Shown: positions 26,297 to 35,231, numbered from the stretch's first letter. The stretch is 64,000 bases of DNA from Psychromicrobium lacuslunae (GCF_000950575.1 NZ_CP011005.1:2666001-2730000), one strand, 5' to 3'. Translations and numbers: made by a program. The notes: generated by a model not told the origin, from the sequence alone.

Positions 26297-26351
26297 TAGC
26301 GAGCACTGGGCTTCCGTTATCTAAATGTGACTTATCTAGGTAATGCCGGTA

Positions 26352-26393
26352 TCGTAGAGAGGTGCGCGATAGTAACCGTGCACCTCTCTACGA
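26352..26393 (+). other. 14-bp hairpin ahead of the c-di-AMP riboswitch
   Basis: TCGTAGAGAGGTGC (26352-26365) pairs perfectly with 26380-26393 across a 14-nt loop. It ends a base or two before the riboswitch core and has no T-tract. It may be part of the 5' leader fold or a protein site. Confidence 0.6.
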
Positions 26394-26394
26394 G

Positions 26395-26545
26395 ACGCCG
26401 AGCTCTGCCACTCAAAGAGGGACGTCAGAACTTATGGCAGAGACGGGGAAACCACTTTTGGCCGTGTTCGCACGGTCTTGGGGTGAAGTCCTGCAGCGCA
26501 GGGCCGGCCTTCTCAGCCGAATCCGACAGCTCACCTCGCAGGCAA
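26395..26545 (+). ncRNA. cyclic di-AMP riboswitch (ydaO/yuaA type)
   Basis: The conserved blocks appear in order: GCCGAGCTCTGCC, GGGGAAACCACTTTTGG, TTGGGGTGAAGTCC and CCGAATCCGACAGCTCACCT followed by CGCAGGCA. These match the known ydaO/yuaA aptamer, which binds cyclic di-AMP and usually switches off cell-wall hydrolase or osmolyte genes. It ends about 15 bp before the GTG start of a transglycosylase-like gene, so control could be transcriptional or translational. I see no separate terminator hairpin. Confidence 0.92.
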
Positions 26546-26560
26546 AAGAGAGGCAGTTCA

Positions 26561-27286
26561 GTGGCTCAGAGCATGGATCAGCCACGTCGTGATCGGGCGC
26601 GGCATGCCGCGCCCAGCACTCCGACGTCGCGCTCAGTTCCGGGGAAATCTACCGGTCGGCGTCGCGCCACCCCGCAAAAGTCCTCTCTTAGCCTGCTCCG
26701 TGAAGCCAGCTCCAAGCTGCCTGTGCAGCAGGTAGCCGCTATCGCCATCGCTGGCGTCTTAGTCGCCTCGGTGAGTGCCTCGCAGCAGAATCCGGACACC
26801 CCCGCCTCAACACCGGTGGCACAGAAATCAGCAATGGAGACAGTCTCTGCAGCTGCCAACGCTGAACTAGTTTTCAGTCGAGTCACCGCGAGCTCCAAGC
26901 CCGCTGCCAAAACACCCAGTACCGGCAAGCCGGGCGCAGACAGCGCCTCCAGCGACATCAACCAAATCAAGGCAGTAAATGACCCCGAGGCCGCGCAGGC
27001 TTTCGCAGCGACAAAATTGGCCGACTTCGGTTGGGGTCCGGATCAGATGAGCTGTCTAAGCTCCTTGTGGACCAAGGAATCCAGCTGGCAGACCACGGCT
27101 GAGAATCCTTCCAGCCTGGCCTATGGCATCGCACAGTCCCTACCCGCCGAGAAGATGGCCAGCGTCGGCTCCGATTACCGCACTAACTACAAAACCCAGA
27201 TCACCTGGGGCTTGGGTTATATCAAGGAGCGTTATGGCTCACCATGCGGCGCCTGGGGACATTCCCAGGCCACCGGATGGTACTGA
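26561..27286 (+). CDS. secreted transglycosylase-like cell-wall hydrolase
   Basis: This 241-residue protein has a basic N-terminal cytoplasmic stretch, one hydrophobic helix (about 60-78, QVAAIAIAGVLVASVSA), a Ser/Ala/Lys linker and a C-terminal SLT-like domain. That domain contains FGWGPDQMSCLSSLWTKESS (likely catalytic Glu), then PSSLAYGIAQSLP and a final WGHSQATGWY. The GTG at 26561 is chosen because GAGAGG precedes it and the reading frame further upstream runs through the riboswitch. Control by c-di-AMP matches other actinobacterial Rpf and NlpC/P60 hydrolases. The exact bond cleaved is unproven. Confidence 0.88.
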   Translation: MAQSMDQPRRDRARHAAPSTPTSRSVPGKSTGRRRATPQKSSLSLLREASSKLPVQQVAAIAIAGVLVASVSASQQNPDTPASTPVAQKSAMETVSAAANAELVFSRVTASSKPAAKTPSTGKPGADSASSDINQIKAVNDPEAAQAFAATKLADFGWGPDQMSCLSSLWTKESSWQTTAENPSSLAYGIAQSLPAEKMASVGSDYRTNYKTQITWGLGYIKERYGSPCGAWGHSQATGWY

Positions 27287-27302
27287 GCCGTTCGTCTCAG
27301 GT

Positions 27303-28007
27303 TCAGTAAAGAACCTTCTGGCTCTTGAATTTGTAGTAATCGCTGGACGGCTTGAGCCAGATCAGCACCAGAGCGGTGATCGAGACCAGTAGCGTAATAA
27401 TGCCGATGATCAGGCTACTGACGAAAATGGTTTTACTGATGGAGCTTGCGATCAGTGAGTAGATCCCACTCAGAATTGAAATAGCCGCGAATACAGTGGC
27501 CACCACTCGGGCCCACGACTTTCCCGCACCGTTCGCCAAGGCCATCCAAATCCACAAGCCGGTGCCGATGATCAGGCCGAAGATCATGCTGGCATAAGTT
27601 GTCGCCTGGGTAATCGACTTGACCGACTCGATGGTGCTGCCGCTGAGACCCGAATTTTGGGTCTGAGCCTGAGCAATTGCCATATCTACCAACTGATTAA
27701 CCTGGAATAGCGTGAAGATGCCCCCAATCACGCTCAAGGCGGCTCCCACGTACATCAAAATGACGGCATTCTTCAGCGTCTGCGGCTTCTCCACTGGCGC
27801 GATTGGCGAGATCGCCGAACCGTTTCCGGGGTAGCCGGGGAACTGTTGCTGCGGGTATTGCGGTGCCTGGCCGGGCTGTTGTTGACCATACTGAGGCGGC
27901 TGCTGCCCAAACTGCCCGGGCTGTTGCTGTCCATACTGTGGTTGCTGGCCGTATTGCGGTTGCTGAGGCTGGTTCGGTGCATTGTTTGGCGGCTGAAACT
28001 GGTCCAT
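27303..28007 (-). CDS. Pro/Gln-rich N-terminus membrane protein
   Basis: This is a 234-residue membrane protein. Residues 1-75 are a low-complexity tail of repeated QPQYGQQ-type units. Four hydrophobic helices follow, at about 88-110, 145-165, 175-195 and 205-225. Such Pro/Gln/Tyr-tailed proteins are common in actinobacteria and of unknown function. The ATG at 28005-28007 is preferred because upstream codons look non-coding and a small palindrome (28010-28026) sits just before it. It converges with the transglycosylase gene. Confidence 0.8.
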   Translation of the reverse strand: MDQFQPPNNAPNQPQQPQYGQQPQYGQQQPGQFGQQPPQYGQQQPGQAPQYPQQQFPGYPGNGSAISPIAPVEKPQTLKNAVILMYVGAALSVIGGIFTLFQVNQLVDMAIAQAQTQNSGLSGSTIESVKSITQATTYASMIFGLIIGTGLWIWMALANGAGKSWARVVATVFAAISILSGIYSLIASSISKTIFVSSLIIGIITLLVSITALVLIWLKPSSDYYKFKSQKVLY

Positions 28008-28009
28008 AG

Positions 28010-28026
28010 CACTAGAGCCTAGTGCA
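28010..28026. repeat. 7-bp inverted repeat at start of the Pro/Gln-rich protein gene
   Basis: GCACTAG (28010-28016) and CTAGTGC (28020-28026) pair across three bases, immediately upstream of the ATG on the minus strand. It could be an operator or a translation-inhibiting hairpin. Confidence 0.35.
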
Positions 28027-28071
28027 ATCTCCGGCCAATGCCCGCGCCGAGACCGAACCGTTAGCGAGTTG

Positions 28072-29298
28072 CTAATGGGTTTCAGTCTTCGCCCAAGACA
28101 GGGTGGCAATAGCGCCGCCGTCGGTGGCGTTCTCAAAGCTCAACCGGTAACCCAAGACTTCGGCCTGCCTGATTGCTATTAACAGGCCGAGCCCCCAACC
28201 ACCTTCGCTTTTAAACCGCGAAGGACCGTTGTCGATAATGCTCTGCGGATAGCCCAAACCGTGGTCGCGAATTGCCAATTCGTCCCGGCTCACGGTCAGC
28301 TGAATCGGCGGCTGGCCATGTTCGGCCGCATTCCGGAGCAAATTGAGCAGCACCCTGGAGAGCCGCCGCTCGTCAGTATCCAGGATCATCTCCTCGGCAT
28401 CAGCAGCGAACAGTACGGTGATGGATTGAGCCAAATCTGCTGCGGCGAGCTCAGCACTGACGTCGTCCAGCAGGATTCGAATCGAGGCTGGTTCGCGGAT
28501 AATTTCATGCTGCGCGCCATCCAGACGCGAGATTTCCAGCAATTCTTCCACCAGCCTGCGCAGCCGCGCGGTGCGCTCCTTAACCATCTGCGCTGGCCGC
28601 GAATCCTCTAATAATGCTGCCGCAGCCACTAAACCGGTCAGCGGAGTTCGCAGTTCATGGGCTAGATCGGCGCTAAAACGTTGCTCATCCTCAGCCTTTT
28701 GTCGCAGTTCCGCCGCCATCCGATCGACGGCACCAGCAAAGCGAGCTACCTCGTCCTTGCCCTGGCTAATCTCCCCCAATACCTCAGTGGCATGGCCATC
28801 GGAGATGCGCTCGGCCGCGGCAGCCCCGCTGACCAGTCGGCGAGACAATCGGCTGCTAGTGAAGACCGCGATTGCGCTGGCAGCCAATACCGAGGCGACA
28901 CCGCCAATCCACAATGCGCGATCGACATTCTGCACAATGGTCACGGACGCTGAAACATCTGAGCGCACCGCAATCACCGCTTGATAGCTGCCCAGAACGA
29001 TTGGTTTAGCAGCCCAGATCTCCGAGGCTCCTTCAGGCCAGTAGATCGCAGTGTACCCGGCCTTAGCCTGGCTGGCGAGATCTGCTGGCAGGTCGGGACT
29101 GTCTATTGTCGCGCCCAAGGACCGGATCCCGCTGCTGACCATTATCGCCTGGGCATCGTTGAGTTGGTTCAGGATGCTGCTGCGCATCCGGTCGTTTTCA
29201 CTGCTGCTCACCAAGGCTCGGATCAGCAGACCTGACAGTAAAAGGGCGAAGAGCACCGTGCCGGCGATGGTCAGCAACAGCTTCCATCGAAGTTTCAC
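28072..29298 (-). CDS. sensor histidine kinase of the 29-kb two-component system
   Basis: This is a 408-residue kinase with an N-terminal helix (about 9-30), a sensor region of about 90 residues, a second helix (about 130-150) and a HAMP-like linker. The H-box is FSADLAHELRTPLTGLVAAA, the N-box contains LLNLLRNAAEHG and the G-box is GWGLGLLIAIRQ. The start is the GTG at 29296-29298, overlapping the stop of the response regulator by 4 bp. A longer frame would run back into that gene. The G1 box (IRDHGLGYP) is less canonical than usual. Confidence 0.92.
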   Translation of the reverse strand: MKLRWKLLLTIAGTVLFALLLSGLLIRALVSSSENDRMRSSILNQLNDAQAIMVSSGIRSLGATIDSPDLPADLASQAKAGYTAIYWPEGASEIWAAKPIVLGSYQAVIAVRSDVSASVTIVQNVDRALWIGGVASVLAASAIAVFTSSRLSRRLVSGAAAAERISDGHATEVLGEISQGKDEVARFAGAVDRMAAELRQKAEDEQRFSADLAHELRTPLTGLVAAAALLEDSRPAQMVKERTARLRRLVEELLEISRLDGAQHEIIREPASIRILLDDVSAELAAADLAQSITVLFAADAEEMILDTDERRLSRVLLNLLRNAAEHGQPPIQLTVSRDELAIRDHGLGYPQSIIDNGPSRFKSEGGWGLGLLIAIRQAEVLGYRLSFENATDGGAIATLSWAKTETH

Positions 29299-29996
29299 GG
29301 CTCTTCGACCAACCGGTAACCGAAGCCACGCACCGTCTCGATCAAGCCCTCGCCTAGTTTTGCCCGCAACCGCTGGATGTGCACATCCACCAAGCGTTGG
29401 TCGCCGGCCCAATCGTAGCCCCAGACCTCCCGAGTGATTTTGGATCGGCTGAGCACAATGCCCTCTTCTGTGGCGAGCGCAATCAGGATCTTGAACTCGG
29501 TGCTGGTCAGGGTCAGTGGCTCACCAGCCCGGCTGACCCGCATCCGGTCCAGGTCGATTAGCAGACTGCCTCGTTGCACGGCATTGGGCGGCCGCACCTC
29601 GGCCGAACTAGCTTGCTGCCCCTGGCGTCGTTGCACGCTTTGGATCCGGGCATGCAATACCTCAAGGTCAAAGGGCTTAGCCACGTAATCGTCGGCACCC
29701 GCTTCCAAGCCTTGCACCACGTCAATGGCATCGTCTCGCGCCGAGAGCATAATGATCGGGATCAGGAACTTCTCGCGAACTTTGCGGCAGATCGAAACCC
29801 CGTTGAGCCCGGGCAACATGACGTCGAGCAGCAGCACCTCCGGTGGCTGCGCCAAGACGGCGTCGAGCGCTTGCAGGCCGTCCGCATAACTAGTTACCGA
29901 ATAGCCGAAGCGCTGCAGGCCCATAATGGTTGCCTCGCGGATGACCGGATCGTCCTCGACAAGAACGACTTGGCCTGCGGAACGGTCTTCAGTCAC
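29295..29996 (-). CDS. OmpR-family response regulator of the 29-kb system
   Basis: This is a 233-residue regulator. The receiver domain has VVLVEDDPVIREA, phospho-acceptor Asp in EVLLLDVMLPG, IIMLSARDD and YVAKPFD. The winged helix has LTLTSTEFKILIALATEEGI and ends VRGFGYRLVEEP. It overlaps the sensor kinase gene by GTGA and the upstream lipoprotein gene by 8 bp. The three-gene overlap suggests the lipoprotein is functionally tied to the signal pathway. Confidence 0.95.
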   Translation of the reverse strand: MTEDRSAGQVVLVEDDPVIREATIMGLQRFGYSVTSYADGLQALDAVLAQPPEVLLLDVMLPGLNGVSICRKVREKFLIPIIMLSARDDAIDVVQGLEAGADDYVAKPFDLEVLHARIQSVQRRQGQQASSAEVRPPNAVQRGSLLIDLDRMRVSRAGEPLTLTSTEFKILIALATEEGIVLSRSKITREVWGYDWAGDQRLVDVHIQRLRAKLGEGLIETVRGFGYRLVEEP

Positions 29997-30630
29997 TGTG
30001 CTGACTCCCTTGCGTACTGGCGTTCAGTTTGCTGAACTTTTCCCCGGCGATGAATTGAGATCCGTGATACCGGTAAATCGTCACCGACTGACCTGAGGCG
30101 CAACACATCGCGTCGTTAGGCAAATAGATCGCTTCCTGTGCCACCAAGGTGTCGTTCGCACCGACTGTCAACGATATCCCGGTGCCAGCTAAGGCCAGCA
30201 CAACCGTCGCCTTCCCGTCGGGTTGATAGCGCAGCACGAAGGCCGCGTAACCCACCGAGTCAGCGCCGGAAATGATTTTGACCAGCTGATAGGTATCGCC
30301 GTCAATAATCGTGCTGCCGGTGAGCATTAGGCAATAAGGACAACGCCGCATTGACTTGAGCACCTCATCGGCAACGTCCTTAGGTAACGTCTTGACCGCC
30401 GATTCCTGGCTGAGCGCGCCGCGCACTGCCTCCGTTGATTTGGCATCAACCGAGGGCGGTGCCGAAGAGTTAGCGGAGAACGGAACCGGGGTGGCAGAGA
30501 CAGTGGCGACAGCTCCAGAGCTGACCACCGTCAGACCGCTTCCCTCCGCCGAACATGCAGTGATTCCGAGCAACATCAAAGCGCTGCACAGGGCAACATA
30601 AAGCAGACTTCGACTTCTCATCGGTCTCAC
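29989..30630 (-). CDS. lipoprotein encoded with a two-component system
   Basis: This 213-residue exported lipoprotein has unknown function. The signal peptide has a lipobox GITAC (Cys26). A Ser/Ala-rich linker follows, and from about residue 65 a globular part containing a CPYC pair (RRCPYCLMLTG) and two nearby cysteines in DAMCCASG. These cysteines suggest a metal site or disulfides, but the protein is not a typical thioredoxin. It overlaps the response regulator gene by 8 bp and may feed the sensor kinase. No family was recognised. Confidence 0.8.
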   Translation of the reverse strand: MRPMRSRSLLYVALCSALMLLGITACSAEGSGLTVVSSGAVATVSATPVPFSANSSAPPSVDAKSTEAVRGALSQESAVKTLPKDVADEVLKSMRRCPYCLMLTGSTIIDGDTYQLVKIISGADSVGYAAFVLRYQPDGKATVVLALAGTGISLTVGANDTLVAQEAIYLPNDAMCCASGQSVTIYRYHGSQFIAGEKFSKLNASTQGSQHSD

Positions 30631-30773
30631 CCCTCAATAGTTCGCCCGATTATTGGGCCAACCTTCAGTTAGCCAGCCCAACATCACATTATCTTCACAG
30701 AGCGATGACTTTCGGGTAAGAATCTATTCACTATCCCGCAAGTTTTTTGACGGACAAGTGAAATACAGCCCAC

Positions 30774-30786
30774 ATCACATTGTGAT
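30774..30786. promoter_or_regulatory. 13-bp palindrome before the acyltransferase gene
   Basis: ATCACATTGTGAT is a perfect palindrome centred on T, 22 bp upstream of the annotated start. It could be an operator; no regulator was assigned. Confidence 0.4.
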
Positions 30787-30808
30787 CGGGTAGCGGCACT
30801 TTGGAGGA

Positions 30809-32635
30809 GTGACTCTTCCGCCGACCTCTGTGCCCCGCGCCCGCCACGATGCCGTCCCGGCTCGACGAATCTTCGCCCTTGACGGCCTACGCGGTCTGGC
30901 GGTGACGGCTGTCGTAGCGTTTCATCTGTTTCCTCAACAGATTCCCGGCGGCTATCTCGGCGTCGATCTGTTCTTTGTACTCAGCGGCTATTTCATCACC
31001 GGCAGTCTGCTTAATCGACGTGCCTCCGGCAAACCGGTGCTCAAGGTTTTCTGGCTCAAGAGGGCTCGCCGGATCTTGCCTCCGCTGCTGCTCATGCTCC
31101 CTGTCGCACTGTTGCTGGCTGCTCTGGTAGGCGGGGCGGCGGGCAGCAGACTGCTGCCGCAGAGCCTCTCAGCTCTGAGCTTCAGTAGCAACTGGTGGTA
31201 TGCAATCTCCGGTCAAGGCTACTTTGACACCGCCGAGCCACCTCTGCTGCAACATCTCTGGTCACTCGGTGTCGAAGAGCAGTTTTACCTGCTCTGGCCA
31301 ATACTTTTCATTGCTCTGGCCGCTCTACCGAGGCGACGTTGGAGAGTTTTACTCACCGCCTCGATGGGCCTTCTCTCCGCCGGATTGCTCACGTTTTTCG
31401 CGCTCAACGGCCATAGCGACCGGGGCTATTTCGGCAGTGACAGTCATAGCTTCGGTTTGTTCTTTGGTGCCGCGGCAGCATTTCTCGGTCAATGGCTCAA
31501 CCCCCGACTGGCTCCGTGGCTACGCAGCAGTGCGGTGCTCATCCTGTTGCTGCCGCTGGGTTACCTGCTGATCAGCCTCTCCGAGCGTTCCTGGTGGGCC
31601 TTTCGCGGCGGAATTCCGCTGGTGACGCTGATCTCCGCCTTGTTGATTGTGTTATTGAGCACCGACCGCGGCCTCGGTGCCCGGCTACTGTCGATTTCAC
31701 CGTTGCATTGGTTGGCACAGCGGAGCTACGGCATCTACCTCTGGCACTGGCCACTCACCGTGCTCTGTCATCAATTAATTGGCAGCTCAGTGCCGTGGGC
31801 GACCGCCAGCGTGGTAATTCCCCTCACCCTGCTGGCCAGCAGTCTGAGCTGGAAGTACCTGGAACAACCGCTCATTGCCTCCGGTTATCGAACGGCGTGG
31901 CGACGCTGCCAAGAAGTCTGGCGGCAGCGGCCAGAGAGACGCTGGCAGCTAATCAGCGGCCTGACCGCGATCGGAATGATCGGCAGCCTCGCCAGCGTGG
32001 CGACGCTGCTCTCCCCCCAACAAACCGAGTTGCAGGCCAGCATCAGCCAGGGACAGCAGGCCATTGCTCAACAGTCCCAGCTTCCCGCCGCCCCGCCGAG
32101 TAGCCAGCCAGCTACTCCCCCCAGCGGCAAGCCCCCTGCCCCTGCCAGCTCTAAGCCGCGACCGGTCAGCGGAACGGAGATTCTGGCCATTGGTGACTCG
32201 GTAATGTTAGCGAGCGCGCCGCAATTACTCAGCGGCTTTCCCGGTATTGATATTAATGCCCAGGTAGGCCGACAAATGTGGGATTTACCCGCGCTATTGC
32301 AGCAGCTCAAACAGTCAAAAGCCCTCCGCCCGGTGCTGCTGGTTGGCTTGGGCAGCAATGGAGACTTCTCCCCCACAGTACTTGAGGACGCCCAAAGGAT
32401 ACTTGGCCCGGAGCGCCGCTTAGTGCTGATCACCCCGAGCGGACCACGTGACTGGATACCGCAGGCTCGGGACAAGATCAAAGATTTTGGACTCGCACAC
32501 CCCGCGGTCAAGATTGCGCGCTGGGACGAGGTCAGAGCGCAAGTAACTGACTTCGCGAGCGACGGAATCCATCCGGGCCAGCAAGGTGCCACGATCTACG
32601 TGAGCTGCATCCAGGCTGCATTGCGGCAGAACTAG
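30809..32635 (+). CDS. OafA/YrhL-type membrane acyltransferase with SGNH domain
   Basis: This 608-residue protein has an acyltransferase-3 domain (residues 15-385, about ten helices). It carries the active-site histidine in VTAVVAFHLFPQQIPGGYLG and the FFVLSGYFIT motif. A Pro/Ser/Gln linker follows, then a C-terminal periplasmic-side SGNH hydrolase-like domain (from about 455; ILAIGDSVMLAS with Ser, and final DGIHPGQQGA with Asp/His). Such fusions O-acetylate cell-envelope glycans. The start is uncertain: GGAGGA abuts the GTG at 30809 with no spacing, while the in-frame GTG at 30830 is too far from it. Confidence 0.92.
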   Translation: MTLPPTSVPRARHDAVPARRIFALDGLRGLAVTAVVAFHLFPQQIPGGYLGVDLFFVLSGYFITGSLLNRRASGKPVLKVFWLKRARRILPPLLLMLPVALLLAALVGGAAGSRLLPQSLSALSFSSNWWYAISGQGYFDTAEPPLLQHLWSLGVEEQFYLLWPILFIALAALPRRRWRVLLTASMGLLSAGLLTFFALNGHSDRGYFGSDSHSFGLFFGAAAAFLGQWLNPRLAPWLRSSAVLILLLPLGYLLISLSERSWWAFRGGIPLVTLISALLIVLLSTDRGLGARLLSISPLHWLAQRSYGIYLWHWPLTVLCHQLIGSSVPWATASVVIPLTLLASSLSWKYLEQPLIASGYRTAWRRCQEVWRQRPERRWQLISGLTAIGMIGSLASVATLLSPQQTELQASISQGQQAIAQQSQLPAAPPSSQPATPPSGKPPAPASSKPRPVSGTEILAIGDSVMLASAPQLLSGFPGIDINAQVGRQMWDLPALLQQLKQSKALRPVLLVGLGSNGDFSPTVLEDAQRILGPERRLVLITPSGPRDWIPQARDKIKDFGLAHPAVKIARWDEVRAQVTDFASDGIHPGQQGATIYVSCIQAALRQN

Positions 32636-32688
32636 CATCGTCTGCAGCGGTGGCCGCTACTGACAAAATACGGCCTGAAGCACTGCCC

Positions 32689-33174
32689 CTAGCTCAACGC
32701 GAGTTTGTACCACTGAAACAGTTTGCCGGTCACTTCATGCGGTTCGGGTTCACCAACGGCTAGCCACCCGAGCCGTTCATAGAGTCGTTGAGCGGCGAAG
32801 TTGTTCACCAATACCCTGAGATCCAGCCAATGATCTCCCCGACTCTGTCTGAGCTTGGCAAACTCGGCCAACAAACTGCCAGCTACTCCTTGCCCTTGAC
32901 TCCGAGGGTCGGTGGCAATCAACACCAGATGGCTGCCGCCCTGCCCGGGATCGGGGAAGCCCAAGACAAAGCCAGCCAGCCCTCGGTCATCCGTGGCGAG
33001 CAGCAAAATCCGATCGACACGCTCGAACTGTTCCCGAGAGCGAAGTAGCTGTGCTTCCAGCCCGAGCTGATCCGCTTCGGCACCATCCCGCAGTAACACC
33101 GCGGATCGCCACAGCATCAGGCAGCTTTCGACGTCGGCGTCTCCGCCGAACCGCAGCTTAACCGACGACACCGT
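32689..33174 (-). CDS. GNAT-family N-acetyltransferase
   Basis: This acetyltransferase of about 161 residues has the acetyl-CoA loop [14 protein letters not shown] and the terminal [19 protein letters not shown] motif. The substrate is unknown. Start choice: the GTG at 33172-33174 ([10 protein letters not shown]) gives the shortest overlap with upp (17 bp). An ATG at 33192 adds six residues; a still longer frame would start deep inside upp. It is translationally coupled to upp on the same strand. Confidence 0.85.
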   Translation of the reverse strand, partial: TVSSVKLRFGGDADVESCLMLWRSAVLLRDGAEADQLGLEAQLLRSREQFERVDRILLLATDDRGLAGFVLGFPDPGQGGSHLVLIATDPRSQGQGVAGSLLAEFAKLRQSRGDHWLDLRVLVNNFAAQRLYERLGWLAVGEPEPHEVTGKLFQWYKLALS

Positions 33175-33793
33175 AGAGCCGGTCACCAGCATCGCCCAAG
33201 CCGGGGACAATATAGGACTTTTCATTCAGGCCCTGATCCACCGAAGCCAGCACAATGGTGACATTGGCACCCTCATGCTGCTCCCTGAGCGCTTCAATTC
33301 CCTCCGGTGCGCCCAGCAAACAAATACAGGTAATGTCCATCGCGCCCCGATCAAAGAGGAACTTAATGGCTTCCTTCAAGGTGCCGCCGGTGGCCAGCAT
33401 TGGATCCAACACATAGACCTGACGCCCGGTGAGATCATCGGGCAGCCGCTCGGCATAGGTGATCGCCTCTAAGGTCTCCTCATTGCGAGCCATGCCGAGA
33501 AAGCCGACCTCGGCGGTGGGCAGTAATCTGGTCATCCCTTCAAGCATGCCCAAACCGGCGCGCAGGATCGGCACCACCAACGGGGTGGGTTTCACCAAGC
33601 CGGTGCCCACGGCACGGGTCACCGGAGTTTCAATGCTGACCTCCTCGACCCGCACTTCACGGGTGGCTTCATACGCCAGCAGAGTCACCAATTCCTCGGT
33701 GAGCAGCCGGAACACCGGGGAGGGAGTGTTCTTATCTCGCAACACGGTGAGTTTATGGGCAACAAGGGGGTGATCGACGACCAGTACACGCAT
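33158..33793 (-). CDS. upp: uracil phosphoribosyltransferase
   Basis: This 211-residue salvage enzyme makes UMP from uracil and PRPP. The PRPP-binding loop reads [13 protein letters not shown] and the uracil-binding C-terminus reads [15 protein letters not shown]; the N-terminal [19 protein letters not shown] is diagnostic. Length and motifs are normal. It is divergent from tadA, with only 19 bp between starts, and its 3' end overlaps a GNAT gene. Confidence 0.97.
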   Translation of the reverse strand: MRVLVVDHPLVAHKLTVLRDKNTPSPVFRLLTEELVTLLAYEATREVRVEEVSIETPVTRAVGTGLVKPTPLVVPILRAGLGMLEGMTRLLPTAEVGFLGMARNEETLEAITYAERLPDDLTGRQVYVLDPMLATGGTLKEAIKFLFDRGAMDITCICLLGAPEGIEALREQHEGANVTIVLASVDQGLNEKSYIVPGLGDAGDRLYGVVG

Positions 33794-33812
33794 AGCTAAA
33801 AGTTACCATTGT

Positions 33813-34283
33813 GTGATGACTGCTGGTGCCGCTTTCGATTCCTGGATGGGCTTGGCCCTCACCGAGGCGCAGGCCGCGCTGAAGACAGCCGATGTCCCGA
33901 TTGGGGCGGTGGTGCTCGACGGCAACGGCCACGTGATCGGCACCGGCCGCAATCAGCGCGAGGCAGATCAGGACCCAACCGCGCATGCCGAGGTACTGGC
34001 GATCCGTGCCGCAGCTTGGGCGCTGGGCAGCTGGCGGTTAGAGAACTGTACCCTGGTGGTCACCCTAGAGCCTTGCGCAATGTGCGCGGGGGCCATTGTG
34101 CTGGCTCGGCTACCAAGAGTGGTGTTCGGCGCCTGGGATGACAAGGCAGGCGCGGCCGGCTCGGTTTTCGATGTTTTGCGGGAACGTCGTTTGAACCACT
34201 GGGTAGAAGTCTTCGCCGGGGTAAGGGAAACTGAGTGTGCTGAGCTATTGACCGATTTCTTTAGCGGCCACCGAGCTGGCTGA
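33813..34283 (+). CDS. tadA: tRNA-specific adenosine deaminase
   Basis: This enzyme deaminates A34 to inosine in tRNA-Arg(ACG), the very tRNA encoded at 6774-6846. The 156-residue protein has the zinc deaminase motifs HAE (H58, E60) and PCAMC (C88, C91). The start is either the GTG at 33813 or the ATG three bases later. Its 3' end overlaps the convergent GlxA-like regulator gene by 23 bp. Confidence 0.95.
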   Translation: MMTAGAAFDSWMGLALTEAQAALKTADVPIGAVVLDGNGHVIGTGRNQREADQDPTAHAEVLAIRAAAWALGSWRLENCTLVVTLEPCAMCAGAIVLARLPRVVFGAWDDKAGAAGSVFDVLRERRLNHWVEVFAGVRETECAELLTDFFSGHRAG

Positions 34284-35193
34284 CCGCTCGACGCGCCCGT
34301 AGTCGACGCAGCATCCGGGCATCGTCAAAACCGACAGCGCCCGCTGCCGCCTCCACGGTGCTGCCGTGCTGGATCAAGGACTCCGCCTCCTCAAGCCGCA
34401 ACATCTGCTGGTAACGCAGCGGTGAAAGGCCTATCACCTGACCGAATACTCGACTAAGGCTACGCTGGCTGATCCCCACGGTCTGGGCAATCTCAGCGAG
34501 TAATAGCCGTTCCCGAAATCGTTCGTCGAGCAGATCCTGCACCTGATGCACCACGTCAACCAGATGCGCCCGGTGCCGCAATATGCCGCTTAGTTGCGGA
34601 GCATTTCCATTACGACGGGTGTACATCACCATTCCACGCGCCACCCTGGCGGCGAGCGCCGGACCCTCCTGCTGAGCGACAAGGTGCAGTGAAAGGTCGA
34701 TTCCGCTGGCTATCCCCGCTGAGCTCAGCACGCCGTCATCCTCGGTGTACAGTACGTCCGAGATCACTTTGGCTCGCGGAAAGCTCTTCGCCAGCTCTGT
34801 CTGGAGCTGATGGTGCGTCGTGCAACGACGCCCATCCAGCAGACCGGCCAACCCCAATGACAGTGCACCCGAGCAGACGCTGGCTACTCGCCCACCAGAT
34901 TGGTGGTGCTCGATCAGCCGCTGCGTTGAAGCGACGCCGAGATGAGCGGCCGTGCGCAGACTGAGCGCACGGCCCCCGGGGACCAGAATCACATCATCAG
35001 TGTTAAGCTCCGGCCACTGAGCTTCCGGCAGTAGAGCCAGCCCTTGCGCCGAATTCACTGGACGCTCCGCGTCGGCGACGAAATGCAGCGAGAACTTCGC
35101 ACCGAGCCGGGCGGCATCACCGAAGACTTGAGCGGGACCGGCGAAGTCCAGCAAATGCACGGTATCCATCAACGGAATGACGATTGCAGTCAT
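34261..35193 (-). CDS. GlxA-like AraC-family regulator with DJ-1/PfpI domain
   Basis: This is a 310-residue regulator with an N-terminal DJ-1/PfpI amidotransferase-like domain (residues 1-165; nucleophile-elbow cysteine C107 in VASVCSGALSLG) and a C-terminal AraC double helix-turn-helix (about 205-300; ISQRSLSRVFGQVIGLSPLR). The start ATG at 35191-35193 is chosen because a longer frame would give an Arg-rich leader. It lies 38 bp downstream of the isochorismatase-like gene on the same strand. That pairing suggests control of an amide- or nitrile-like metabolite pathway. This is not the CRP-family GlxR. Confidence 0.9.
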   Translation of the reverse strand: MTAIVIPLMDTVHLLDFAGPAQVFGDAARLGAKFSLHFVADAERPVNSAQGLALLPEAQWPELNTDDVILVPGGRALSLRTAAHLGVASTQRLIEHHQSGGRVASVCSGALSLGLAGLLDGRRCTTHHQLQTELAKSFPRAKVISDVLYTEDDGVLSSAGIASGIDLSLHLVAQQEGPALAARVARGMVMYTRRNGNAPQLSGILRHRAHLVDVVHQVQDLLDERFRERLLLAEIAQTVGISQRSLSRVFGQVIGLSPLRYQQMLRLEEAESLIQHGSTVEAAAGAVGFDDARMLRRLRARRAVSQLGGR

Positions 35194-35231
35194 GACTTGA
35201 AGTCTAGGGTCTGCGTGGCCTGGCTGCGCGG

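Noticed and set aside
26352-26393. Treating the 14-bp hairpin as a rho-independent terminator
   Set aside because: No T-tract follows and the neighbouring gene on that side is divergent, so there is no transcript to end here.
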